Of a stretch of 64,000 nucleotides of DNA, positions 42,351 through 54,708 are shown one piece after another; position 1 is the first letter of the stretch, and every line of letters begins with the position of its first letter. The DNA comes from Mesostigma viride (Eukaryota; Streptophyta; Mesostigmatophyceae; Mesostigmatales; Mesostigmataceae): NCBI GenBank assembly GCA_009746045.1, contig RPFO01000041.1:7910613-7974612 (forward strand), written 5' to 3'. Under the pieces are notes generated by a model that saw nothing but the letters and a program-made list of their open reading frames with translations, was not told where the DNA came from and did not search any database. The translations under genes and the position numbers were made by a program.

Positions 42351-45300
42351 TTAAGTCGGTGCCGGCCCCTCCGGGGCTTCATCCTTGATCACCAGCGCAG
42401 TAAGCCACTTGTCGAGCTCCTTGCTCATCCTGATGTCGGCACACATTCCGTCGCTGCGCACGCGTGCTTCTAGCCGGAGAGCCGGAGCGACGCAGAGATA
42501 GCAATTCACAAGCTCGGGCTGGCGTGACGGTGGCCAATCCTCAACGTTGAGCGTGAAATGCAGGGGGTCATGCTTATCCCGCTTCCAAATCCGAACGGGA
42601 AGAATGCCGTTCCCGGCGAGGAACAGCTCCTTCTCCCGTCCGTTCCGGCCCTCGACCCACCTCTCGAAGTTTTTGTCTAACACGATCGGCCCGGCTTCGC
42701 TTACAACCTCAGCCAACCAGAACGGGTGGATGGGATCGTGATCCGTGTCCTTGTCCGATGGAACTGCCACATAGTCGTGGAGTCTCATCTGCCGGCCCAT
42801 CGCCTCCCGCTTGTCCTTCAGCTGCTCCCCCCGCGTCACCATGCGAACCGGAGGGTTGGGCTGGCTCGGTGGCAGCAAACGGACAGTTTTCATCGAGCTT
42901 CCTGCATCATTGAACTCGATGATAAACGACCACTCGCTTAGACATCCCTCAAACCGCCCAGCCAAACAGGGCGGACAGTAGCAGGAATAGCGCCTAATCA
43001 TCAAAAGGCCAGGGTCGGACTTGTCCAGTCGCCACCAATGCGCCTTCTTGATGCCAGGCACCTCCTCCACCTCCGCGCGTCGGCCGGACTCGACGTCCTG
43101 TCATCAAATAGTTAGGGCAAAAAGAATACCGTTCAAGTTAGCAAAATTGACCAAAAATCAATAAAACAGGGTATAGCTGCAGAGAGACCCCTTAAAAAAA
43201 AAATTAACGACAAGACATCAAGTGATCAAAATTCGACACAGGGTATAGCTGCAGAGAGACCCCATTCGAATCATAATAACAACGTACGACAAGATATTAA
43301 GTGATCGAAATTCGACACAGGGTATAGCTGCAGAGAGACCCCATTCGAATCATAATAACAACGTACGACAAGATATCAAGTGATCGAAATTCGACACAGG
43401 GTATAGCTGCAGAGAGACCCCTTCATACCGATAGAACAAGCGAAATTTCATACCTAAAAGAAAAGCAACCCATTGACAGTATATAGGGTCTCTCTGCAGA
43501 GATACCTTTATTGGGTTTGAATTTTTATAGAACAGCGGCAGTTGACGTCTTAAAACCTGAAATAACACACAATTCCGTACCGGGGGTAAAAGGAAGAAGT
43601 GGCGAGTGACGTTCTCGGCCCGCGCGCGGGCCGACTCCCTGCTCGATGTCTTGCCGCCCTGCCAGTTCTGGTTCAAGTAGGCGACTAGCTGGTGGGTCTC
43701 AAGTATGTGCTGGTTTTCGGGAATCCTCTGCATTTCCCTCAAGACGCACTTGCACTTCGCTCCTTGACCATCCACCTCCCCCTTCCCATGCTGCTCCCCC
43801 ATGTAGTGGAACTCAAAGGCCTGCAGGTCGGGATCCCCCATGAGCAGACCGTTAATCTGGTTAATCACGTACCTGGACTTAAACTGCACCGCGCAGTTGT
43901 CCGAGCACATGTACAGGTTTCGCACCTCTACCCCTACTTCTACCCGCAGGGTTTCCAGAATCTTGCGAAGAGCGTATACGAGTGCGCGCTCGCCCCGCTT
44001 GATACTGGAATCCCCCAGGAAAAAGAAGACGCGCTTTTCCAGCTCGCCGTTGAGCCGATAACGCACGATCATGGGCATCAGGATGTGGCTGCGCTTGTGG
44101 AAGTACTGCGACTGCAGTTGGACGTAGCTGCTGTTCTCGTAGTTCTCGGCCCAGTCGCCGTGCACGAGCACGTCCCCCTCTCTCAGATTCTTCTCCCGAT
44201 CCTTGATTGTATCCGCCTGCGACCAGGCCGTAAAGCAGTGCACGGTGAACTTGTCCCACCTCTTAAGAATCTCGTCCCGCAGCTCAGCTGGGGTGGACCT
44301 CATTTGGACTTGCTCGGGCCGCTTCACCTTCTTCGCCGCCCTGCCATCGGTCTCGCCCTGTTTCGCAAAGGTCCGCAGACAGTTTCGATTTGCAATAAAA
44401 TCGCATTTCGATCATAACTGCAACTCACAAAGGGTCTCGCTGCAGCTATAGGTCACAAAAACAAAAAGTCAACAACATTTTAACGGAGAAATAAATCGAA
44501 ACCTACTCACCCTCACCCCTCGGGTCACAGTCTGCTCCACCATCTCGAACTTGAACCAATTCAGAATCTCCGTGGAATTCTTGTCCCGATCACACTGCAC
44601 CCAGTTATTATGGATGCCGCATGATTCCTCAGGACAGAACCCCTCCACACACGCCATCTTCAGTATGCGGTGAACCCTCTCCGTCCTCGGCACCCCATCT
44701 TCGTCCTCCACCAGCCTCTCAGAAATGTCGAGGTCTTCCAGGTCCCGTCCCCGCCATTCATCTTCCCCCTCCCCCTCTTCCATCCCCCCGCCCATTCCGC
44801 CCCCTTCACGCAGCCCGTTATCCCTGCCGTCAGTCTCGGCGGACACCGGGCAGTGAAAGTGCTTGATCCAGTCCGTCGAGTGAATGGCTTTCCACATTCC
44901 GCAAGTACCGTCCGGCTGTCTGTACTTGGAGCATCCCGCACACTCCGCGCCACACTTGCAGTTCTTGCCGTGGTTCGCATTGCAGTGCTTGGTCCACGCC
45001 CCCATGGCCGACTGCATGGTGACGTGCTTCTCACACGCGCACAGGTTCCTCTCCTTCCACTTGCCCTTGATGCAATCGGGCGCGTATTTGCAGAAGGTCG
45101 TGTAGCCCACGTGAATGCCCACGTCCTTATCATACTGGTCACTCCTTTTGTTCCAGTACGCATGCTTTTCGAGAAAGTGATTGTACATGTCCTCCTTGGA
45201 GGTCATGTAATAGCGCGCTCCCTCAACGGCGACGAGCACCCCGCGATTGCCATGACCCTCCCTGCTGTAAGTGCGCTTGACATCCTTCATCTGGGAGGAG

Positions 45301-46076
45301 GCGCGCGACTCATCATCGTGCATCCACGCGTCCACTATCGCGTCAATCACGAATTGCGGCAAAGGGCGCCCCTTGCGAGCCTGCGCGTGTCTGAGGTAGT
45401 CCAACTTCTGCTGCCTTCGTATCGCGCGAATTCCGCGAATCTTCTTGGCGTCCATCCCCGTCAGGTTCTCCAACTCCGCGGCCGAAAACTCCTTCTCCAA
45501 GTCGTCACCACAGTAAAGCGTGGACATCAGCACCATCCTGACGTCTCTGTCTGCGTCGCTTTTGGTCAGACCATCAAAAAAGCCGTTAATCCGAGCCACC
45601 CAGAACCTGTTCAGTTCTGCCATCCGCTCCTGATTGTAAAGCTTTTTCGCCTCCTCATGATACTTCCCGTGACCTAGTTCAGCGGCCCTAGAGTTAAAGC
45701 CAGCAATCATCTGGTCGAAAGCCGGCCCCCGCCCCTCGGGTTTTGTCATCGCCTGAGCCGCTTCAAACGCCTGGTCAGCGAAATATTCCCCAATAACCCT
45801 CTTTGATTTCGAGTATTCTCCCGGCCGCTTGACTTCCTTGGCTTCAGGCTGCGCTGGATTCTGGTTCTCATCTCCGAAAACCCTTTTTGCGCCAGTTGAC
45901 TGCTTCGTCCCGGTGTTCAACTTAATTGCACTGAATCCTGGACGACCGGACGCAAGGGCGAAAACTCCCACCCGTTCGCGTGCTGCATGCCATGACGACC
46001 GGCACAACGAAATCCATGCAAATCGAGTATCGTTGGGAAAAGCGACAATTACAGACAAAGTTCGAAAGTGTATCAT
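42351..46076 (-). CDS. DDD-type transposase, Sola-like, three exons
   Basis: The exons are 46076-44511, 44357-43581 and 43097-42351, all joined in phase 0 with GT-AG borders (GTGAGT, GTACGG; CAG acceptors), giving about 1030 residues. Exon 1 carries a Cys/His-rich zinc region (LCACEKHVTMQ, CKCGAECAGCSKY, CVEGFCPEESCG). Exon 2 carries an RNase H-fold core: VHGDWAENYE, MCSDNCAVQFKSR and EQHGKGEVDGQGAK, which supply D, D and D. This pattern is that of a widespread eukaryotic transposase family that I assign to Sola with some doubt. Exon 3 (about 249 residues) is less clear. The start at 46076 is the first ATG, and an upstream exon near 46.39 kb is possible. It would mobilise the 31-kb element. 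Both introns carry the element's palindrome. Confidence 0.7.
43168..43506. repeat. Tandem palindrome units in transposase intron 2
   Basis: Four units of about 70-80 bp start with GGGTATAGCTGCAGAGAGAC at about 43170, 43241, 43320 and 43399. A reversed copy lies at about 43485. The spacers share AAGATAT.AAGTGATCGAAATTC. Confidence 0.85.
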
Positions 46077-47180
46077 TTTTTACCACGATTGGGGTCTAGC
46101 TGCAGCTAGACCCTTAGAGGGGCTTTTTCCGTTAGACGAAAAGATTACCTGATGTGGTGAACTTAGCATACCCCGACCAAGATTGGGGTCTCGCTGCAGC
46201 TAGACCCTTCATTGCGGCGTGCGATTGTTAAATCACAGACTTCTGATTCATTAATTTTATAGCAACCATAAAGAGGGTCTAGCTGCAGCGAGACCCTTGA
46301 ATTTAAGCTATTGCTTGTGGTTATAAATGGTCTAGCTGCAGAGAGACCCCAATAAGGACGAAAAGATTTCAGGTTTTCCTCACCTTCGCGGCTCATTCTC
46401 TTATTAGTTCTCCCAGAACACTCAGATACCTGCATGGCGAGAATAACAAAAATAACACAGTAGCATTGATAAAATTGTTTATCAGAAAATATATATACTA
46501 ATTACAGTATATTTTGCAAAAGATTTTATAATATATTGTGAATAGCATGGTTAAATTCCACATACTTTAATAATATGGTATGTTAAAGTATATAGAATCA
46601 TTATTTAGTAAATGATTTACAAGAAAAAGTGGTATAGACTATTATTATTATATAGTTCGGCAATCTATGATAGTAAGACATACCGGATGTCAGGTTTATC
46701 AGCGGCCTCCAGGGCTATAGCGTCTCGCTGCAGCGTGACCGTTTGGTGCTATGACTGATTTCAGTAGATGTGCAGAAAAAAATTTATTTCCATGACCACA
46801 CCAGGAATCGAACCCAGAACCTCATTGAACATTTCTGCATGGTAACGATGTCAGCCAAACATCCGAATGTTCCCAGGTAAATGGGCTGGAGGTCGTCTCT
46901 TTTTATACCTGCGGCCACAAGCACGGGTGACGGCATATTGGATGTCGTCCAATCCGCTAGCTTGGTTCCAAAAGATGGGATCGAGCTTTTGCACCAGCGC
47001 CGCGCTTCCAGTTTTCAGTTCCGTGGGGAGGAACGAGGATGCCACGTTTCCAATTTTTTCAATACCGTTCAGCCCTGTGACGCCGCGTCCGGTTTGCGAA
47101 TTGCGACCGTCCCATCGCCCATCGAAAAAGAAGCGCAGCCGCAGAGAGACCCCATAGCTAATAGTAACCAGCTGCAACCG
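46077..47180. other. Intergenic stretch with palindromes and a tRNA-like arm
   Basis: Four palindromes lie at 46.09-46.35 kb and a degenerate one at 46.72 kb. On the minus strand 46862-46790 contains CTGGGTTCGATTCCTGG, a T-arm and B-box match, but no full cloverleaf forms. The region 46440-46680 is very AT-rich. No gene was seen. Confidence 0.5.
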
Positions 47181-47903
47181 TTTGCATGCTACCTGCTTTT
47201 TTACAACATCGCTTTGCTACCTGTGCATAACGAAAGGAAATCGGTCTTCAAGCAATTAAGGCAATCGGTCTTCATTTTCCCGCATAAAGAAAAAAGGTGA
47301 GCTTTTGCCGCATCGTGGATGGTAGGCTGACAAACTGCGTTCTATCAAAAACGGCAACTAAACAGCGCATGCACGCCGACGACACAGTTAGCCAGCTGGG
47401 CGAAGACATGTCCTTGCTGCCATCGCAAGAAACTCTATGTTGCAGCAAGAGTGATAAAAATGTCTGGCTTCCTTCTTTTCGTTGCTAGCGAAACCCTGCA
47501 GACATCTCGGTAGAGTCAGCTAAGCCGATCCTAATCCACATCTGGCATCCATCCCTTTAGTCTAGTTGCCATGGAGCGTTTCTTGGTCTCGCACATGTCG
47601 ATCATGGTGGTGCTAGGCTTTCACTTGGGTCACCCTTTCCATGTTTGCTATGCCTTTGGTCTGGTTAGGTTGTAGGTGTAGATGTGCACATACTGCATTT
47701 GCTGCGTTTCTAATCGGTGCTCCTGTTTGATGCTTTTTTTCCCCTTCATATCGTTTCGACGTTTGCATGCTACCTGCCGGATTATAACATCGGACGTTGC
47801 TACCTGCCTGCATAACGATAGTTTGCAAGAAATCTTCATTTTGCCGAAACACAAAAAAAGGTGATCTTTTGCCGCAACGTGGATGGTAGGCTGACTAAAA
47901 TTG
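47180..47903. repeat. Direct duplication leading into the minisatellite
   Basis: About 47180-47350 and 47761-47903 are diverged direct copies. They share TTTGCATGCTACCTGC, ATAACGA, TCTTCATTTT and CGTGGATGGTAGGCTGAC. The second copy runs straight into the 30-bp array. Confidence 0.7.
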
Positions 47904-49198
47904 TGCTGCTACGTATCAATACATGTGGGGGGGTGCTGCTACGTATCAATACATGTGGGGGGGTGCTGCTACGTATCAATACATGTGGGGGGGTGCTGCT
48001 ACGTATCAATACATGTGGGGGGGTGCTGCTACGTATCAATACATGTGGGGGGGTGCTGCTACGTATCAATACATGTGGGGGGGTGCTGCTACGTATCAAT
48101 ACATGTGGGGGGGTGCTGCTACGTATCAATACATGTGGGGGGGTGCTGCTACGTATCAATACATGTGGGGGGGTGCTGCTACGTATCAATACATGTGGGG
48201 GGGTGCTGCTACGTATCAATACATGTGGGGGGTGCTGCTACGTATCAATACATGTGGGGGGGTGCTGCTACGTATCAATACATGTGGGGGGGTGCTGCTA
48301 CGTATCAATACATGTGGGGGGGTGCTGCTACGTATCAATACATGTGGGGGGGTGCTGCTACGTATCAATACATGTGGGGGGGTGCTGCTACGTATCAATA
48401 CATGTGGGGGGGTGCTGCTACGTATCAATACATGTGGGGGGGTGCTGCTACGTATCAATACATGTGGGGGGGTGCTGCTACGTATCAATACATGTGGGGG
48501 GTGCTGCTACGTATCAATACATGTGGGGGGGTGCTGCTACGTATCAATACATGTGGGGGGGTGCTGCTACGTATCAATACATGTGGGGGGGTGCTGCTAC
48601 GTATCAATACATGTGGGGGGGTGCTGCTACGTATCAATACATGTGGGGGGGTGCTGCTACGTATCAATACATGTGGGGGGGTGCTGCTACGTATCAATAC
48701 ATGTGGGGGGGTGCTGCTACGTATCAATACATGTGGGGGGGTGCTGCTACGTATCAATACATGTGGGGGGGTGCTGCTACGTATCAATACATGTGGGGGG
48801 GTGCTGCTACGTATCAATACATGTGGGGGGGTGCTGCTACGTATCAATACATGTGGGGGGGTGCTGCTACGTATCAATACATGTGGGGGGGTGCTGCTAC
48901 GTATCAATACATGTGGGGGGGTGCTGCTACGTATCAATACATGTGGGGGGGTGCTGCTACGTATCAATACATGTGGGGGGGGTGCTACGTATCAATACAT
49001 GTGGGGGGGTGCTACGTATCAATACATGTGGGGGGGTGCTGCTACGTATCAATACATGTGGGGGGGTGCTGCTACGTATCAATACATGTGGGGGGGTGCT
49101 GCTACGTATCAATACATGTGGGGGGGTGCTGCTACGTATCAATACATGTGGGGGGGTGCTGCTACGTATCAATACATGTGGGGGGGTGCTGCTACGTA
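47904..49198 (+). repeat. 30-bp minisatellite with G7 runs, about 43 copies
   Basis: The unit is GCTGCTACGTATCAATACATG followed by G7 and T, nearly unvaried apart from a few units shorter by one to three bases. It is open in all forward frames, so the long frames across it are artefacts of the unit length. It ends at the TTAA where MITE 1 inserted. Confidence 0.95.
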
Positions 49199-49202
49199 TT
49201 AA

Positions 49203-50554
49203 CCCATAGTCCGTAAACTGGGTGCTACAGCACCCAGTTTTGGTACCCGTCACATTTCGCGAATTTCCGGGAGCGCCGCGCCAGATGTGACGGCAGCAAG
49301 TGGTCCAACGTGTCCAGGAACTCGTGAGCATTCAGAAAAAGTATAGGGTTGGGGGGTAATTCGCCATAGCCTGTAAAATATAGCCCAGGAAAGGAAATTA
49401 TCACGTGACTTTGGCGGGAAATTTTCACTCGCGCGCGCGCGTAACGAGATATGGCTGCAAACGTGCCGTTAGCAAGGAAATTTTGCGTCTCGCGGCTAGA
49501 AACGGTTCAGAATGTTGCTCAGAATGGTGATGCGTGATTTTCGTAAGTCAGGCATGGCCAGATTTTCAGGATTGGGAAAATACAGGTGGGAAAATACTGC
49601 CTTCTTGGTCGTCAGTGCCAGATGGGCCATAGCGTATCGCCTTTCGATTTTCTCCTTATGGCCGGGCAGTCTGCGCCAGCCCGAGCATCCTGTTTATTAC
49701 CGGACATCCGCTGCACCATTTCCTGGGCCTGCGGATGCGTTTATAGGCCATCTATGCACGGAACATCAACCTGGTAATCATGGCAGATGCATGCATGATG
49801 CGGATATGGCGGCCTATGCCTGTATAGCATTAGTATGTGTGAGATATGAGGGTCCCGGCCAGCAGAATCCGGAAAGGTCGTGATCGAGCCAGGTACGGCC
49901 ACGTTTTTGCGTGTTGTTTGCAGCGGAATACGTCTTCCATCCATTACATTTCACGAGTTTACTAGTGCACCGTTCAGCAAGCTTCCATACCTGCTGTAGA
50001 GGGTGGTATTAGCCCTGAAAGTGCCCAGTTTGTGGCATGTCTTTGGAGTATATCATTCCGTTAGTGCAGGTAGGCAACGTGTTTGTATTCCAGCACTTTT
50101 GGCTGTCTTTTGTTGCTTGTTATACTGCATATTTGTGTTGCATGCCATAAAGACCTGTTTACAAGCGCGTATTGACGCATACCCATGTGTCAATATGAGC
50201 GTGGTGCCATGGTCAGAATGCATTTCTGAGTGCACCCCCCTTGGTTGGGGACCCCTGGACTATCAATTGAAATTATCCAATCATTAAAATGATGTTTGAA
50301 ACCCTGCCCTGGATTATAGGGGTAGGTTCACTTTTTCTTGCCTGAAAAAGATCGTCTTTTAGACAACTTTGACAGCTAATATCTTCCAAACTACTTGCTG
50401 GACTCAAGATGTTATTGCCATATTCTGAAAGCCCTTGAAGTGTAGATATTCCTGGCACCTGGGTTGAGGGTATTTGGAGTTGTAGTCTATGAGTTATGAT
50501 TTTTTTCATTTTCAGGGGTCAAAAAGTGCCAAAAAAGGCCTAGCGGACCATGGG
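49203..50554 (+). mobile_element. MITE 1, TTAA-flanked, 1.35 kb
   Basis: The ends are CCCATAGTCCG and CGGACCATGGG between TTAA at 49199-49202 and 50555-50558. A hairpin AAACTGGGTGCT / AGCACCCAGTTT lies at 49215-49240. It sits inside a minisatellite unit in which TCAA reads TTAA. No convincing protein was seen. It is a diverged, inverted relative of MITE 2. A piggyBac-type origin is likely from the target and the CCC ends. Confidence 0.85.
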
Positions 50555-50558
50555 TTAA

Positions 50559-50802
50559 TACATGTGGGGGGGTGCTGCTACGTATCAATACATGTGGGGG
50601 GGTGATGCTACGTACGTATCAATACATGTGGGGGGGTGATGCTACGTATCATTTATTTATTCATGCCATCACCCCCCCACATTTAATTATTAATGCCAGC
50701 ACCCCCCAACATTCATTTATTCATGCCATCACACCCCCACATTCTTTCATTCATGGCAGCACCCCCCCACATTTATTTATTCATGCCATCACCCCCCCAC
50801 AT
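50559..50802. repeat. Minisatellite centre, orientation switch
   Basis: Three G7 units in plus orientation (to about 50650) meet C7 units of the opposite orientation (ATTTATTTATTCATGCCATC then C7). The switch lies at about 50650. The two unit types are diverged versions of one repeat. Confidence 0.8.
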
Positions 50803-50806
50803 TTAA

Positions 50807-52147
50807 CCCATAGTCCGGGAATGGGTTTTTGGCATTTTTTGACCCCTGAAAATGAAAAAAATCATAACTCATAGACCACAACTCCAAATACCCCCAACCA
50901 AGGTGCTAGGAATATCTACACTTCAAGGGCTTTCAGAATATGCAATAATATCATGAGTTTATAAAGTGGTTTGCAAGATATTTAATGTCAAAGTTGGCCA
51001 AAAGACGATCATTTTCAGGCAAGGGAAATCCCCTTAGTTTACCCCTCTAGGGAGGGTTCTAAAAAATTATTCTGGGGTTGGACAATGTCAATAGATAGTG
51101 CCACCATGCTTTCCTTGGGTCAGACCGCACGGATAGCCCAACTGACCTATATAATCCGCTCACTTACGTGTGTGGGTTACGCGCGCGTATACAGCTATCC
51201 ATGAATTGCCACACACTTATGCATTGTATACAGCCACATAGGAATGTCAAAAGTGCTGGAAAACAAAGAAGTTGCTAAACCAGCACCAACGGAATGGCAT
51301 CCTCCAAAGAAACACCACAAACTGAGCAGATTTGGGGCTAATAGCACTCATACAGCAGGCATGGAAACCTGCTGCAAGAGGCACTGATACACTCATGAAA
51401 CAAGGATGCATAAACGACAGATTCCCGTGCAAACGACATGCAAACACGTTGCCGTACCTGGCTCGATCACGACCTTTCCGGGTTCTGCTGGCCGGGACCC
51501 TCATATCTCACACGGGCTAATGCTTTCCAGGCATAGGCCGCCATAGCCTGATAATGCATGCATCCACCACGATTACCAGGTTGATGTTCTGTGCAAAGAT
51601 GACATATAAACGCATCCGAATTCACAGGGACGCTGCTGCGGATGTCCAGTACCAAAACTGGGTGCTCGGGCTGGCGAAGCCTGCCCGGCCATAAGAAGAA
51701 AATCGAAATATGACGTGCCATTACTCATCTGGTACTGGCGACCAAGAAATCAGTAATTCCCTACCTGTATTTTCCAAATGCTATACATCTGGCCACCCCT
51801 GACCTACGAAAATCACGCATCATCATTCTGAGCAACATTCTGAACCGTTACAAGCCGCGAGACGCAAATTTCCATGACAACGGCACGCTGGCAGCCATAT
51901 CTAGTTACGCGCGCGCGCGAGTGAAAATTTCCCGCCAAAGTCACGTGATACTTTCTCAATACACGTTGTAATTACCAGGCTATGGCGAATATTACCCCCA
52001 AACCTATGCATCACCTTCGTCCCTAAGTGTTCCCAGACCCACCGGACAACTTACATCCGTCACGGGTGGCGCGGCGCTCCTGGAATTAAGCGCCGCGCCA
52101 CCGGGGGTCAAACTGGGCGATATATCGCCCAGTTTCCGGACTATGGG
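50807..52147 (-). mobile_element. MITE 2, TTAA-flanked, 1.34 kb
   Basis: The ends are CCCATAGTCCG and CGGACTATGGG, with TTAA at 50803-50806 and 52148-52151. It is inverted relative to MITE 1. The subterminal hairpin AAACTGGGCGAT / ATCGCCCAGTTT at 52110-52135 keeps pairing although the stem sequence differs from MITE 1. No protein was seen. Confidence 0.85.
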
Positions 52148-52151
52148 TTAA

Positions 52152-52786
52152 TGATTAATGCCAGCACCCCCCAACATTCATTTATTCATGCCATCACACC
52201 CCCACATTCTTTTATTCATGGCAGCACCCCCCCACATTTATTTATTCATGCCATCACCCCCCCACATTCTTTTATTCATGCCAGCACCCCCCACATTTAT
52301 TTATTCATGCCATCACCCCCCACATTTAATTATTAATGCCAGCACCCCCCAACATTCATTTATTCATGCCATCACACCCCCACATTCTTTTATTCATGGC
52401 AGCACCCCCCACATTTATTTATTCATGCCATCACCCCCCCACATTCTTTTATTCATGGCAGCACCCCCCACATTTATTTATTCATGCCATCACCCCCCAC
52501 ATTCTTTTATTCATGGCAGCACCCCCCCACATTTATTTATTCATGCCATCACCCCCCCACATTTAATTATTAATGCCAGCACCCCCCAACATTCATTTAT
52601 TCATGCCATCACACCCCCACATTCTTTTATTCATGGCAGCACCCCCCCACATTTATTTATTCATGCCATCACCCCCCCACATTTAATTATTAATGCCAGC
52701 ACCCCCCCACATGCATTTATACATAGCATCCCCCCCCACATGTATTTATACGTAGCTTCCCCCCCCACATGTATTTATACGTGGTC
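52152..52786 (-). repeat. C7 minisatellite, inverted arm
   Basis: Units of about 30 bp alternate ATTCATTTATTCATGCCATC and TTTTATTCATGGCAGC types with C6-C7 runs. The last units, at about 52710-52786, are closest to the G7 array on the left arm (TACGTA and CATGTATTTATAC). Confidence 0.85.
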
Positions 52787-53260
52787 GTAAGGGTCTCGCT
52801 GCGGGTAGACCCTCGGAATTTTGTTTTTGTATTGACGTAAGGGTCTCGCTGCAGCGAGACCCCAAGGAATGTCAATTTTTCATGTTTTCATGATGGGGGG
52901 TCTTTCTTTTCTCACCCTTAAAATGATTTGTTTTTGTATCGGTGTTAGGGTCTCGCTGCAGCGAGACCCCTACGAATGTCGACTTTTAATGTTTGCAAGA
53001 TGGGAGGGGGCTTTCTTCGCTCACCCTAAAAATTATTTGTTTTTGTTTGACGTTAGGGTCTCGCTGCAGCGAGACCCCAAGGAATGTATACTTTTTTATG
53101 TTTGCATGATGGGAGGTTGCTTGTTTTCGCTCACCCTAAAAATGATTTGTTTTTGCTTGAAGTGAGGGTCTCGCTGCAGCGAGACGCCAAAGTTTTGCAT
53201 TAAACTAAATGTCCCTTTTAGAATCCACGAAAGGGTCTAGCTGCAGCGAGACCCTCCCCA
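52787..53260. repeat. Tandem 105-110-bp units, each with one palindrome
   Basis: Units at about 52837, 52947, 53054 and 53164 hold the palindrome, then GGAATGT, TTTTTATGTTTGCATGATGGG, CGCTCACCCTAAAAAT and ATTTGTTTTTG. The array lies just upstream of the first plus-strand gene. Confidence 0.85.
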
Positions 53261-53331
53261 TCGTTTTTCTGCCGGCGATTCAGATTCTGAATGACATTTG
53301 TGAAACTTGCTTTTTTGATATTGTTCTGCAG

Positions 53332-54518
53332 ATGTCGTCCTCCTATTCCGATTCTGTCAAGGCCACTCCCGTTTCACCCAAGATGACGTCGAACACCTCG
53401 CCGGACCGAACGGCAACGGAGGCGTTTCCTCCGTTGCAGTTCGGTCCCGTAAATGCTCTTGCGAGGTCCCCCCCACCGAGTCCCCCTCGCCCTCCAAGTC
53501 CAACTTGCCCCCCAGCGAGTTGGACAGAATTATACCCCCCAACTCTCTCGCTGCTGCGTCTCGCGCTCCGTCCCGCTCTCCGCCCCGTAAGTCTCCATCG
53601 CCGCCCCCCAAGTCGGCCGGAGCTACTGCGTCCCGCTCGCCGCCCCGCAAGTCCCCCAAGTCCCCCGCAACTGCGACCCGTTCGCCGAACCGCAAGTCCC
53701 CCTCTCCGCCCAAAGTTCCCCCCGCTACCGCGTCCCGCTCTCCTTCTCGCAAGTCCCCCTCGCCGTCAACCAAGAACCCCGCAACTGCGTCCCGCTCGCC
53801 GTCCCGCTCTCCTTCCCCCAAGTCCCGCTCGCCGCCACCCAAGTCCCCCGCTCTGCGTCCCGCTCGCCGTCCCCCAAGCATTCCAGTTCTAAGCGTAAGC
53901 CTGCGGCCGAGTGGGTAGAGGAAGACGACCGCACCAAAGAGCTCAGGAAGCTGAGGAAGTCTATCAGTGAGCTTGTTGAGGAGGACGAGCGCGATCAGAC
54001 TAACGGGAGGCCTGAAGACCCGGAATCGCCGGTTCGGGAGTCGCGTCAGAAGCGGTTGTCCGATTTGTTAGCAATGGCCGCAAGCTTTGCTGACGAATAC
54101 GCGGCTCTCGACAAGAAGGACAAGGAGAAGGAGAAGGCGGAGAGGGAGGCCATCGAGAAGGCGGAGAGGGAGAGGGTGGAGAGGGAGGAGAAGGAGAGGC
54201 TGGAGAAGGCGGAGAGGGAGGAGGAGGAGAGGGAGTACAAGGAGAAAAAGGCTGCCCAGGAGAAGGAGCACAGGATCCTGGTGGCGAAGCAGAAGGAGGA
54301 GGCGAAGAAGAAGACGGAGGCGGCAGCGAAGGAATTCTTGCGGAGGAGGCCGCTCTTTTTTTGCAGATGCGACAGGAGAGGATGAAGGCGGAAGAGGCCG
54401 CGAGGAAGATGGAGGAGGAGGCTGCGAGGAAGGAGGAGGAGGCTGCGAAGGCAGTTGAGGGGGAGAAGGACGAGAACGGAGACCCCTTCTTCACGAAGGA
54501 TTTTCAGTCGATTATCAG
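53332..54518 (+). CDS. Cargo gene 1: SP/RS-repeat and coiled-coil protein
   Basis: A splice acceptor TTCTGCAG precedes an ATG at 53332, and a donor GTATGT follows at 54519. The first third is an Arg-Ser-Pro repeat region (ASRSPSRKSPSP type, about 53560-53890). Then come KRKPAAEWVEEDDRTKELRK and a long Lys/Glu coiled coil (about 54100-54480). It is continuous only if the frame changes near 53.45, 53.85 and 54.34 kb, each time by one base. RS/SP repeats next to a charged coiled coil recall nuclear RNA- or DNA-binding scaffold proteins, but no family was recognised. Confidence 0.5.
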
Positions 54519-54708
54519 GTATGTTTATTAATGTGAGACGTACATTTTTCAGATGGCTTGAACGGCGTGTGTGTATCGTAGAAAGGGTGGGATTTTATGT
54601 CATACATTGATCGTAAGGGTCTAGCTGCGGAGAGACGTTGACCTAGGAGTTAAGGTTGTTGACGACGACGACGATGTGTGGCCTTTTTTTTACTCTTGTT
54701 GTCTGCAG

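Noticed and set aside
44670-45677. 335-codon plus-strand frame
   Set aside because: It is antisense to exon 1 of the transposase, which has a Cys/His pattern and splice sites.
46790-46862. tRNA gene on the minus strand
   Set aside because: A T-arm and B-box match exists, but the acceptor and D arms do not pair. At most it is a tRNA-derived relic.
47904-49198. CRISPR-like array
   Set aside because: The units are contiguous with no variable spacers and the context is eukaryotic, so it is a minisatellite.
47861-49216. Open frames of 430-450 codons in all forward frames
   Set aside because: They only reflect a 30-bp tandem unit without stops. The same peptide repeats come up in each frame.
49512-49883. 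123-codon frame in MITE 1
   Set aside because: MITE 2 has no matching intact frame, and the element has no transposase features.
52158-52790. 210-codon frame across the C7 array
   Set aside because: It encodes only the translated minisatellite unit.
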